43,991 nt of DNA from an uncultured Clostridia bacterium (GTDB lineage: Bacteria; Bacillota; Clostridia; TANB77; CAG-508). The position numbers were made by a program, and so were the translations under genes. Location of the stretch: assembly GCA_947596225.1 (NCBI GenBank), contig CANQEX010000003.1:1-43991 (forward strand). Reading direction: 5' to 3'. Shown piece after piece: positions 35,671-42,508 of the stretch (position 1 is its first letter; each line of letters starts with the position of its first letter). The notes under the pieces were generated by a model that saw only the letters and a list, made by a program, of their open reading frames with translations, was not told the origin of the DNA and searched no databases.

Positions 35671-35717
35671 AAAATTAATATAAAATTTATGTTACATAAC
35701 AATTTTATATTAATTTT
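35671..35717 (-). repeat. 17-bp perfect inverted repeat in the surface-operon leader
   Basis: AAAATTAATATAAAATT (35671-35687) and its exact reverse complement (35701-35717) flank a 13-base spacer, TATGTTACATAAC. It lies between the distal and proximal promoters, so transcripts from the distal promoter would carry it as a hairpin. Confidence 0.75.
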
Positions 35718-35751
35718 TAAATAACTTGTATTAGTATGATATACATTTTTT

Positions 35752-35780
35752 ATTATACACCGTTATGTAAACTTTTTCAA
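35752..35780 (-). promoter_or_regulatory. Distal promoter of the surface-protein operon
   Basis: On the minus strand TTGAAA (35775-35780), a 17-base spacer and TATAAT (35752-35757). Transcripts from here would have a leader of about 250 bases. Confidence 0.65.
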
Positions 35781-35838
35781 GTGTTTGCAGTATTTTTTTC
35801 AATTTTTTTTATTAGTATTAAAGGATTTGGTGTCTTTT

Positions 35839-35847
35839 TTTGTCGAA
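35839..35847 (+). promoter_or_regulatory. Candidate Spo0A box (TTTGTCGAA)
   Basis: This is an exact match to the Spo0A-box consensus as I know it. It lies about 60 bases upstream of the distal minus-strand promoter and 175 bases before the small + gene. A chance match in AT-rich DNA is possible. Confidence 0.4.
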
Positions 35848-35959
35848 TTTTTATCTTTTATTAATTTTGCCATTATTCCACATCAATTTTATTAATTTTT
35901 TATTAAAATATTCTTCTATTATCTATATACGTAAGTTATCTTATCTTTTTGTAATATTA

Positions 35960-35989
35960 TTGCAACTTTTAATTTTTTTATCATATAAA
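35960..35989 (+). promoter_or_regulatory. Promoter of the small-protein gene pair
   Basis: TTGCAA (35960-35965), an 18-base spacer and TATAAA (35984-35989) precede the AAGGAGGG site of the gene at 36022. Confidence 0.5.
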
Positions 35990-36021
35990 TATATTAATAT
36001 TTATATAAGGAGGGTTTGAAA

Positions 36022-36162
36022 ATGAATAACATGGACATTAATAAATTGTTAGCAGCCATTTCTAAAATGGATAAAGAAGAATTGGAAAAAAATATATACA
36101 AAGCTCAACAAATACTTGAGAACTCTAATATAAAAAATGAATTTAACAAGGACGATAAATAA
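36022..36162 (+). CDS. 46-residue small charged protein
   Basis: The start is ATG 36022 behind a strong AAGGAGGG (36007-36014); the stop is TAA 36160-36162. The product (MNNMDINKLLAAISKMDKEE... to NKDDK) is charged and predicted helical, with no signal peptide or membrane segment. I do not recognise the family. It ends one base before the ATG of the next gene, so the pair is probably translationally coupled and may act together. Confidence 0.65.
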   Translation: MNNMDINKLLAAISKMDKEELEKNIYKAQQILENSNIKNEFNKDDK

Positions 36163-36163
36163 T

Positions 36164-36556
36164 ATGAATAATGATTTTTCAGAAGTTTTCAATAAATTTT
36201 CAGATATTTTAAAGGAAAAAAATATAGATATAAATAATATAATAGCAGGTGATAAAAATTCATCACCTGCCGAAAACTCAGATTTAGAATTTGATTTAGA
36301 CATAGAAACTATTTTAAAAATAAAAGATATATTATCAAAAATAAATAAAAATCAAAATTGTCCTAGAAATCATCTATTAAATGCATTAAAGCCATATCTT
36401 CAAAATAATAAAAAAGAAAAGTTAGATCAATACATAAAAATTGCAAACCTTTTAAGTGTTATGGAAAATTTAGATTTAGGAATTAATTTTTTAGAAAAAA
36501 ACAAAAAAGGTTATGACTTAATATTAATCATAACCTTAGTATTGCTTATTATTTAA
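36164..36556 (+). CDS. Unknown 130-residue helical protein with hydrophobic C-terminus
   Basis: The product is 130 residues from ATG 36164. An upstream in-frame ATG at 36137 lies inside the preceding gene and lacks a binding site, whereas AAGGA at 36147-36151 serves ATG 36164. The family is not recognised. The body is helical and Lys/Asp/Asn-rich, with a central CPRNHLLNALKPYLQNNKKEKLDQYIKIANLL segment that looks like a conserved core. The last ~15 residues (YDLILIITLVLLII) are hydrophobic, as in a tail anchor. However, the DNA there is the stem of the minC terminator (36507-36537), so part of the hydrophobicity may reflect that constraint. A 9-bp inverted repeat sits at 36245-36270. Confidence 0.6.
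   Translation: MNNDFSEVFNKFSDILKEKNIDINNIIAGDKNSSPAENSDLEFDLDIETILKIKDILSKINKNQNCPRNHLLNALKPYLQNNKKEKLDQYIKIANLLSVMENLDLGINFLEKNKKGYDLILIITLVLLII
36245..36270 (+). repeat. 9-bp inverted repeat inside the 130-residue gene
   Basis: GCAGGTGAT (36245-36253) and ATCACCTGC (36262-36270) are perfect inverted copies with an 8-base loop, and are GC-rich compared with the surroundings. No T run follows. Confidence 0.6.
36507..36537 (-). terminator. Terminator of the mre-min operon, inside the convergent gene
   Basis: AAGGTTATGA (36507-36516) pairs with TCATAACCTT (36528-36537), with palindromic TTAATATTAA nearly filling the loop. On the minus strand it is followed by TTTTTT-G-TTTTTTT. It lies 16 bases past the minC stop and within the 3' end of the plus-strand gene. 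Confidence 0.85.
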
Positions 36557-37158
36557 GTAACAATAATTTCATTTTTTTGAATTTTGCAAATTGGACATCT
36601 ATCAACTCTTTCTTCAACTTCTCTAACTAAATTTGCAATTCTTATTTGAGTAACATCAATATAATTTGCTGATATTATTGCCATAGTATTTCCATTTGCA
36701 CCTGCATGTGCAAGACCTCTTAATGCACCTAATATAATTATATTTCCACCAGCAACAATCTCTGCTCCTGCATTTACATCACCACATATAACTATACTAC
36801 CAGGATATTCTTCCCTTTGTCCTGATCTTAACGAATTTTGTACAAATTTCGTTTCAGAAATATCTGTATCAGCTTCAAATGTTTTTTTAATAGCGTGAAG
36901 TCCTAATAAATCTGAAGCCTCATCAAATTTTATTTCTACTTTTATTTCACTATTTATTATACTTTTTATTTTTTTTATTTCAGATTCAGTAAATAACCTA
37001 CCTGTAACTCTTATTGGTATAGTAGAAGATTGATAAAAATCTCTTAATTTTGGAAGTTTCATTTCCAATTCTTCAATAATTTCATTAATATCTGAAATTA
37101 TATTTACATTTAATATAATCTCATTAATAGTTTGACTTATTCTAATATTATTTAACAT
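36553..37158 (-). CDS. minC: Septum site-determining protein MinC
   Basis: MinC blocks FtsZ assembly away from midcell. The product is 201 residues. The N-terminal FtsZ-inhibiting domain covers about 1-95. The C-terminal beta-helix domain contains SGQREEYPGSIVICGDVNAGAEIVAGGNIIILGALRGLAHAGANGN (about 112-155), the most conserved part and the dimerisation/MinD-binding surface. The C-terminus carries a Cys pair (CPICK). GAGGTAAAAAGG precedes the ATG. It is the last gene of the cell-shape operon; minD and minE, which often follow, are absent because a terminator comes directly after. Confidence 0.92.
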   Translation of the reverse strand: MLNNIRISQTINEIILNVNIISDINEIIEELEMKLPKLRDFYQSSTIPIRVTGRLFTESEIKKIKSIINSEIKVEIKFDEASDLLGLHAIKKTFEADTDISETKFVQNSLRSGQREEYPGSIVICGDVNAGAEIVAGGNIIILGALRGLAHAGANGNTMAIISANYIDVTQIRIANLVREVEERVDRCPICKIQKNEIIVT

Positions 37159-37173
37159 CCTTTTTACCTCTTT

Positions 37174-39312
37174 CTATATAAATGCTTCTATTTCTGTAGA
37201 AGCAGACATATCTTCATTTATCTCTCCCATATTCATACCAAAATATTCGTAAATTATCTGTTTTACAGTTTCAGCAGTATAATATCCATGTAATCCATTT
37301 TCTACCATAACAACAACTGCAATTTCTGGATTATCATATGGAGCAAAACCTGCAAACCATCCATCAGTTCTAGTTTTTCCTACTTCTGCTGAACCTGTTT
37401 TACCACCAACTTGTATTGGAAAATCTCTAAATGATGAAACTGCAGTTCCTCCTTCACCTTCTGTAACAGCTAACATTCCTTGATGTACTGCACGAATAGT
37501 TTCCTCGCTAATTTGTATATCTTCTGTTTGATCATCTTGTAAACCTAATTTTTTATTTATAAATTCATCTATTTCTGTTCTAGGTACTTGAGTTCCATTT
37601 GATTTATTAACACTTCTAATTATTGATATATCTAATTTTTGGCCACCATTTGCTATCATTGCTATATATTTTGCCATTTGTAATGGTGTAAATGCATTAA
37701 GTCCTTGACCTATAGAAGCATATGCTAATTGTGCTTTTGACCAAACTACCTTTTTTTCTTCTGCTACTGATTTTTGAGCTAAAGTACCACTTCTTTCACC
37801 AATTATTTCTATACCAGTTTTTGAGCCCAATCCAAAGTAATTAGCATATTTAGCTAAATTATCTATTCCCATTCTTATACCAACTTCAAAAAAGAAATAG
37901 TTACAAGATTTTTGAATTGCTTGTGATATATTTAAAGGTCCATGACCTCTTCCATAATCATTATAATACCAACATGCTGGATCTTGAACATCTCCAGTAA
38001 CTAATCCATAATATGGACCATTATCATTAATTTTTTCTGTTGTTGTTGTACTTCCTGTTTCAAGAGCAGCTATTGCTGTTACCATCTTAAAAGTAGATCC
38101 TGGTGCATAAGCACTTTGAAATGCTTTACTGTATAATGGGTGATATGGATTATTATTATATTCATCTAACTGACTTTTTGAAATACCATTATAAAATAAT
38201 CCTGGTTCATAATCTGGATAACTTGCCATAGCTAAAACTTCACCAGTTTTAACATTTACAACAACTGCAGCCCCTCCTTGTGCATCAACTGGCTGTCCAA
38301 ATCCTCCATTTCGTATTTGCATAATATTATCTTCTAATGCTTTTTCTGTAATTTCTTGTAAATTAGCATCTATTGTAAGAACAACATCTGCACCACCTAT
38401 TGCTTCCTGAGAAGTATATTCACCTGTAACTGTACCATCAACAGACATATCTATTTGTTTTGTTCCATCTTCTCCTCTTAAATATTCTTCAAAAGTTTTC
38501 TCTATACCTGTTTGACCAACTTTATCATCAGCTTCATATTCATAAGTATCACCATTTGCTTTAAATTCATCTTGATTATTTTTACTAATTCTACTTACGT
38601 ATCCTATAATATGTGATGCTAAAGTTCCTGTATGATATACTCTTATTGGTTCCACAACAATATTTATACCTGTTAAATTTTGTGAGTTTTCTTGAAGTTG
38701 TACTGCACTTTCTCTTGATATATTATCAGATATTTTAATAGATCTTGTTGTTGAATATCCTATTGTTGTTATTGCATATCTAATAGCTAATATTTGCCTT
38801 ATTTCTTTTATATTTTCACTGTTTATATTATATTTATCTCTAAATAAATAAAATGCTTCTTCTGCTGATGCTGTTTCTGGAATATCATATTTAATTTTCC
38901 ACTGTTTTAGTTCTTCTTCATTATTAAAGTGATATTCAAAAGGATTTATACTTATTGGGAATGTATCTACATAAGAATTACCATTTTGTTCTAATATATT
39001 AGTCATAAGTAAAATTGAATTATTTAATTGTTCATCTTCTGTTTTAGATCTATACATTTCTAAAGAAAATTGCATTTCTGTACTTACTAAAACATTTCCA
39101 TTTCTATCTAATATACTTCCTCTTGCAGCTTCAATTCTTGCTTCTCTAGTTAATCTAGTATTTGAAGTTTCTCTATATTCTGCTCCATTTACAATTTGTA
39201 AATCAAATAATCTTATTAATATAACTATTCCTATTAAATAAGCTACTGCAGTTAATAAATTATATCTAAAATTAGATTTCTCTAACTCATTTTTCTGGTT
39301 CAGATATCTCAC
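37174..39312 (-). CDS. mrdA: Penicillin-binding protein 2 (elongation-specific transpeptidase)
   Basis: This transpeptidase cross-links peptidoglycan during side-wall growth with RodA/MreBCD. The product is 712 residues. A membrane anchor lies near 20-38, then the dimerisation domain from about 55 to 300 (including the RGSILDRNGNVL motif). The transpeptidase domain has S-x-x-K as STFK near 405, S-x-N as SCN near 470, and KTGSAE near 636. Start choice is uncertain: GTG 39312 overlaps the GAGGTGAG site. The site would better serve CTG 39303, which would shorten the protein by three residues. It follows mreD in the operon and precedes minC by 15 bases. Confidence 0.93.
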   Translation of the reverse strand: MRYLNQKNELEKSNFRYNLLTAVAYLIGIVILIRLFDLQIVNGAEYRETSNTRLTREARIEAARGSILDRNGNVLVSTEMQFSLEMYRSKTEDEQLNNSILLMTNILEQNGNSYVDTFPISINPFEYHFNNEEELKQWKIKYDIPETASAEEAFYLFRDKYNINSENIKEIRQILAIRYAITTIGYSTTRSIKISDNISRESAVQLQENSQNLTGINIVVEPIRVYHTGTLASHIIGYVSRISKNNQDEFKANGDTYEYEADDKVGQTGIEKTFEEYLRGEDGTKQIDMSVDGTVTGEYTSQEAIGGADVVLTIDANLQEITEKALEDNIMQIRNGGFGQPVDAQGGAAVVVNVKTGEVLAMASYPDYEPGLFYNGISKSQLDEYNNNPYHPLYSKAFQSAYAPGSTFKMVTAIAALETGSTTTTEKINDNGPYYGLVTGDVQDPACWYYNDYGRGHGPLNISQAIQKSCNYFFFEVGIRMGIDNLAKYANYFGLGSKTGIEIIGERSGTLAQKSVAEEKKVVWSKAQLAYASIGQGLNAFTPLQMAKYIAMIANGGQKLDISIIRSVNKSNGTQVPRTEIDEFINKKLGLQDDQTEDIQISEETIRAVHQGMLAVTEGEGGTAVSSFRDFPIQVGGKTGSAEVGKTRTDGWFAGFAPYDNPEIAVVVMVENGLHGYYTAETVKQIIYEYFGMNMGEINEDMSASTEIEAFI

Positions 39313-39339
39313 CTCGATTCTAGCTTTAATTTCATTAGA

Positions 39340-39873
39340 CTAAAAATATCTAGTTAATATATTATTTCTTTTAAAAGTTCTATCTATTATATACCCTATT
39401 TTTTGTATAAAAGGATAAAAGAGAATTGATAATAAAACATTATATAAAATTTCTATTAAAATTATTTTAGTAAAATACCAATATTCTCTTTCAAATTGTA
39501 AAATAATTGAATTCATAAAATAAGAACCTAATTCAAAAATAATTGTGGCTCCAACTACCATAAAAATTATTGTTAATTTGTTTTCTTTAGAAAAGTTTTT
39601 ATCAAAATATGAACCTAAAAAGCCTATTATGCATAACATTACAGCTGTAACTCCTATAGTTTTTCCATATAACAAATCTAAAATCAATCCACAAATTACT
39701 CCAAATGAAATTCCTAAAATCTGGTTTGCAAAAAGTCCTATAAAAAGAATATATATAACAAATAAATTAGGTTTTATTCCTGCTATTGTTAAACTGCTAA
39801 AAATATCAACTTGAAGGAAATATAATAAAAAGAAAACTAATATTAATGATATTACTATCCAAAATTTTTTCAT
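39340..39873 (-). CDS. mreD: Rod shape-determining protein MreD
   Basis: The product is a 177-residue membrane protein with about five to six helices that fill nearly the whole length, as typical for MreD. It helps couple the elongation machinery across the membrane. MreD sequences are poorly conserved, so the call rests on length, topology, the FANQILGISFGVICGLILDLLYG segment with its conserved Asp and Gly, and position between mreC and mrdA. GAAAGGA precedes the ATG. Confidence 0.9.
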   Translation of the reverse strand: MKKFWIVISLILVFFLLYFLQVDIFSSLTIAGIKPNLFVIYILFIGLFANQILGISFGVICGLILDLLYGKTIGVTAVMLCIIGFLGSYFDKNFSKENKLTIIFMVVGATIIFELGSYFMNSIILQFEREYWYFTKIILIEILYNVLLSILFYPFIQKIGYIIDRTFKRNNILTRYF

Positions 39874-39905
39874 TTATATTTTCCTTTCTTCATTTTTCAT
39901 AAAAT

Positions 39906-40721
39906 TTATTGATTAATTATTAATACTGTATCTACTTTAGAAAAATCAACTGCTGGCTCAACTATTGCATATCTGTCTGTAATATTGCTTGTTGTTATAA
40001 TTTCTTTTATAGTTCCTATTATTATTCCCTTTGGATAAATTCCACCAACACCTGAGGTATATACACTATCTCCTTGTATAACTTCTGCTCCTGTAGGTAT
40101 ATATGACGCTCTTAGAACTTGATTATTTTCTAGAGTTCCTTTACAGATAATACTTTCTTGAGTAGTGCTTAAGGTACAACTTACTGTACTTGCAGAATCT
40201 ATTATAACTTGAACTTTACAAGTATTTGTTGAAACAGATACAACATGTCCAACTAAGCCTTTTTCTGCAATTACTGTCATATTTTCTTTTATACCATCAT
40301 TTTCCCCTACATTTAAAACAATAGTACTATTAAAATTACTAACATCTCTATTTATTACATATGCTGGAATCGTTTGATAAGAAGAATATTTTTTTGTTAA
40401 CCCCATATAATCTTGAAGAGTTTTATTATCTGCTTTTATGGATTCAAGTTCTCTTAATTGTGTTTCAAGTTCTTCATTTTTTTCTTTTAACTGCTTATTC
40501 TCTTCAATTATACTATCCATATTAGAAAAATAAGTACTATTTCCTTGTATTTTATTTTTTAAATCTGTAAAAATCCTTTGTATAGGATTTACTATACTAC
40601 TTGCAACAGATTCAAAATATGATAATTTATTAGTTTCAACATTAGAAAGGAAAATCAAAAGTATTAAAATTATAACTGTTACAACTCCCCCTAAAATTTC
40701 AGTTTGCTTATTTCTATTCAT
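39906..40721 (-). CDS. mreC: Rod shape-determining protein MreC
   Basis: The product is 271 residues, the normal size. A membrane anchor (about 11-27) is followed by a coiled coil (about 60-105) and the two-lobed beta domain (110-265), with GLVGHVVSVSTNTCKVQVIID and the VYTSGVGGIYPKGIIIGTI segment typical of MreC. It binds PBP2 outside the membrane and activates elongation. Its ATG overlaps the radC stop by four bases, showing translational coupling. mreB is not in the cluster. Confidence 0.95.
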   Translation of the reverse strand: MNRNKQTEILGGVVTVIILILLIFLSNVETNKLSYFESVASSIVNPIQRIFTDLKNKIQGNSTYFSNMDSIIEENKQLKEKNEELETQLRELESIKADNKTLQDYMGLTKKYSSYQTIPAYVINRDVSNFNSTIVLNVGENDGIKENMTVIAEKGLVGHVVSVSTNTCKVQVIIDSASTVSCTLSTTQESIICKGTLENNQVLRASYIPTGAEVIQGDSVYTSGVGGIYPKGIIIGTIKEIITTSNITDRYAIVEPAVDFSKVDTVLIINQ

Positions 40722-41404
40722 TTAAAATACCTTTCATTTTTAAAATCTAAAATACTTTCGTATGTACCATCACCAATTATTATATGATCTAATAATTGTA
40801 TATCCAGTAATTGTCCTGCTGATTTTACTTTTTTAGTAAATTCAATATCAATATTACTTGGCATTGGATTTCCACTTGGATGATTATGTACTAATATAAT
40901 TTTAGGGATTTGCATTTTTACAGGTTCAGATAAAATACTCTTTATATTAATTGATATATTGTTTTCATTTCCAACAGCCAATGTTAAAATTTTTTTAATT
41001 ATATTTTGATGATTAAGTAAAACAATTTTTAATATTTCATTTTTCTCATTTCTTAATTCTGCCATAAATAACTGTGCTATATCATATTGAGATTTTACTT
41101 GATTGTTTTTTAATGGTGTATTAATTCTTTTTGCTATTTCTCCAATAGCCTTAAGTTCTAAAGCTTTTATGTTTCCAATACCTTCGACTTTTTTTAACTC
41201 TTTAATTGATATTGTTTGAAGAAACTTTAAGCTATTTTCATTTAAATTTATTAAAATTTGAGCAATTTCTAAAGCTGATTTTTGTTTTGTTCCCGTTTTT
41301 ATTATTATTGATAAAAGTTCACTATTGCTAAGAGAATTTTCACCATACATTAATAATTTTTCATAAGGTCTTTCAAAATAAGGAATATTTTTTAGTTTTC
41401 CCAT
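40718..41404 (-). CDS. radC: RadC/JAMM-domain protein
   Basis: The product is 228 residues. The N-terminal half has a helix-hairpin-helix DNA-binding element (VEGIGNIKALELKAIGEIAKR). The C-terminal JAB/JAMM domain shows the metal-binding motif HNHPSGNPMPSNID near residues 165-178. The true function of RadC is unsettled; the old role in DNA repair is doubtful. AAAGGAG precedes the ATG. It is regularly found upstream of mreBCD in Firmicutes, as here. Confidence 0.93.
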   Translation of the reverse strand: MGKLKNIPYFERPYEKLLMYGENSLSNSELLSIIIKTGTKQKSALEIAQILINLNENSLKFLQTISIKELKKVEGIGNIKALELKAIGEIAKRINTPLKNNQVKSQYDIAQLFMAELRNEKNEILKIVLLNHQNIIKKILTLAVGNENNISINIKSILSEPVKMQIPKIILVHNHPSGNPMPSNIDIEFTKKVKSAGQLLDIQLLDHIIIGDGTYESILDFKNERYFK

Positions 41405-41429
41405 TTACTCCTTTCTGTTATTTTAGCCC

Positions 41430-41682
41430 TTATACTTTTCTATACCAAATTATTGCTATTATTAATCCTATTATACTAGCTATATTAATTTTTATCATAA
41501 AACTAAATGATATTTTTAATATACTTAAATCTAATGAAAGCGGTGATGATAATCCAAATTCTTGTCCATAAGATAACCACCATAAACCACTAATTCTATT
41601 AGCCAGTTGTCCTAAAAGTCCGTCCTATAACTAATCCTGATAATAAAAATATTAATAATATCCAAAAATTTTTTTCTTTCAT
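41430..41682 (-). CDS. DUF4321 membrane protein, split by a +1 frameshift
   Basis: This gene lies in the stretch before radC. From ATG 41682 (behind GGGGGT), frame 0 encodes about 27 residues (MKEKNFWILLIFLLSGLVIG, then RTFRTTG) and stops. Skipping one base at 41622 gives an 83-residue protein: GLLGQLANRISGLWWLSYGQEFGL, a middle strand-like part, and IKINIASIIGLIIAIIWYRKV. This matches the DUF4321 family as I know it, with two membrane helices and the WWLSYG core. The span is 84 codons plus one base. DUF4321 commonly accompanies radC/mreB in Clostridia, though its function is unknown. It leads the cell-shape operon, 25 bases before radC. Confidence 0.8.
41620..41622 (-). other. +1 frameshift site at an in-frame CGG codon (DUF4321)
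   Basis: Counting from ATG 41682, codon 21 is CGG (41622-41620), in GGA CGG A. Frame 0 then stops at TAA seven codons later. Dropping the C gives GGA GGA CTT TTA GGA, restoring the family's Gly-Gly-Leu-Leu-Gly. Confidence 0.85.
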
Positions 41683-41733
41683 CCTTTGTTACCCCCATTT
41701 TTTCTTACGGAAATTTGTATATTCTATTGGTAT

Positions 41734-41762
41734 ATTATATCTTGATAAATATAATTTTTCAA
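41734..41762 (-). promoter_or_regulatory. Promoter of the DUF4321-radC-mreCD-mrdA-minC operon
   Basis: On the minus strand TTGAAA (41757-41762), a 17-base spacer and TATAAT (41734-41739) give a leader of about 45 bases to the DUF4321 start. No promoter as good is seen further down the operon. Confidence 0.75.
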
Positions 41763-41812
41763 GTAATTTATATATATTTTTTTAATATAATTTAAGTATA
41801 CATTTATTTACA

Positions 41813-41840
41813 TTTACTTTTTATTTTTATATTGTATAAT
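41813..41840 (+). promoter_or_regulatory. Probable promoter of the MecA-like gene
   Basis: TATAAT (41835-41840) is exact; the -35 (TTTACT, 41813-41818, spacer 16) is weak. Confidence 0.45.
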
Positions 41841-41862
41841 TTATTTATAGTGGAGGTATTTC

Positions 41863-42453
41863 ATGAAGATAGAAAAACTAAACGAAAACAAAATTAAAAT
41901 TATTTTTGATTATAAAGAATTAGAAGAAAACAATATTTCAGTACATTCTTTTCTAGCAAATTCACTTGAATCACAAAAATTATTTTTAGCAATTTTAGAT
42001 ATTGCTAAAGAAGATCTTGGTTTTGATATTACAAACTCTCAAATATCTTATGAAACTCTTTCATTTGATAATAAAAATTTTGTAATTTTGGTTACAAAAA
42101 AAGTTGAAAATTGTAAAGATATATTTTTTAATTTTGTAGGAGATAAATTAATAAATTCTAATTTTCCAAACTCAATCTTATATAAATTTAAAAATATGGA
42201 TGATGTTTTTTCCTTTTCTGAGTATATACATAATCTCTTTTCTGCACTAAATTTTAAAAGTTCATTATATGAATACAATAATATTTACTTTATAAAAATA
42301 GATATTCAACATTTAGATTTATTAAACAAAAAGAAAACTATATATTTTTTATCAGAATTAAAAGATTGCTTAAAAGTTTCAGACTTATCAGTAAAAAGAT
42401 TAGAAGAATTTGGTAATATACTTATAAAAGATAACGCATTTAATAGATTATAA
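41863..42453 (+). CDS. MecA-family adaptor protein (negative regulator of competence type)
   Basis: The product is 196 residues. The N-terminus MKIEKLNENKIKIIF and the segment ISVHSFLANSLESQKLFLAILDIAKEDLGF match MecA/YpbH adaptors, which deliver substrates to ClpC for degradation. In Bacillus the targets include ComK and Spo0A-linked factors. The C-terminal ~100 residues would form the ClpC-binding domain. The mid-region is acidic but lacks the long Glu-rich linker of Bacillus MecA. GGAGG precedes the ATG, and a terminator follows. The targets cannot be told from sequence. It stands alone, opposed to its neighbours. Confidence 0.82.
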   Translation: MKIEKLNENKIKIIFDYKELEENNISVHSFLANSLESQKLFLAILDIAKEDLGFDITNSQISYETLSFDNKNFVILVTKKVENCKDIFFNFVGDKLINSNFPNSILYKFKNMDDVFSFSEYIHNLFSALNFKSSLYEYNNIYFIKIDIQHLDLLNKKKTIYFLSELKDCLKVSDLSVKRLEEFGNILIKDNAFNRL

Positions 42454-42472
42454 AAAATTTAATATACAAAAA

Positions 42473-42508
42473 GCAATTTAGAAAATTTTTCTAAATTGCC
42501 TTTTTTTT
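42473..42508 (+). terminator. Terminator between the MecA-like gene and the M23 peptidase gene
   Basis: GCAATTTAGAAA (42473-42484) and TTTCTAAATTGC (42488-42499) form a 12-bp stem with a 3-base loop, followed by a run of eight T. An A run on the other side lets it also serve the minus-strand gene ending at 42507. Confidence 0.88.

Larger units (their letters stand above)
35492..36021. promoter_or_regulatory. 530-base divergent regulatory region
   Basis: This gap separates the surface-protein operon (-) from two small genes (+). It holds two minus-strand promoters (35560-35587 and 35752-35780), a plus-strand promoter (35960-35989), a 17-bp inverted repeat (35671-35717), a perfect Spo0A-box sequence (35839-35847) and a 12-base motif (35640-35651) found again at 41705-41716. 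I see no gene in it. It is strongly AT-rich. Confidence 0.6.

Noticed and set aside
35492..36021. Riboswitch in the long leader
   Set aside because: I could not match any known conserved riboswitch core; only the AT-rich inverted repeat is evident.
36137..36163. Upstream in-frame start of the 130-residue gene
   Set aside because: It lies inside the 46-residue gene and lacks a ribosome binding site.
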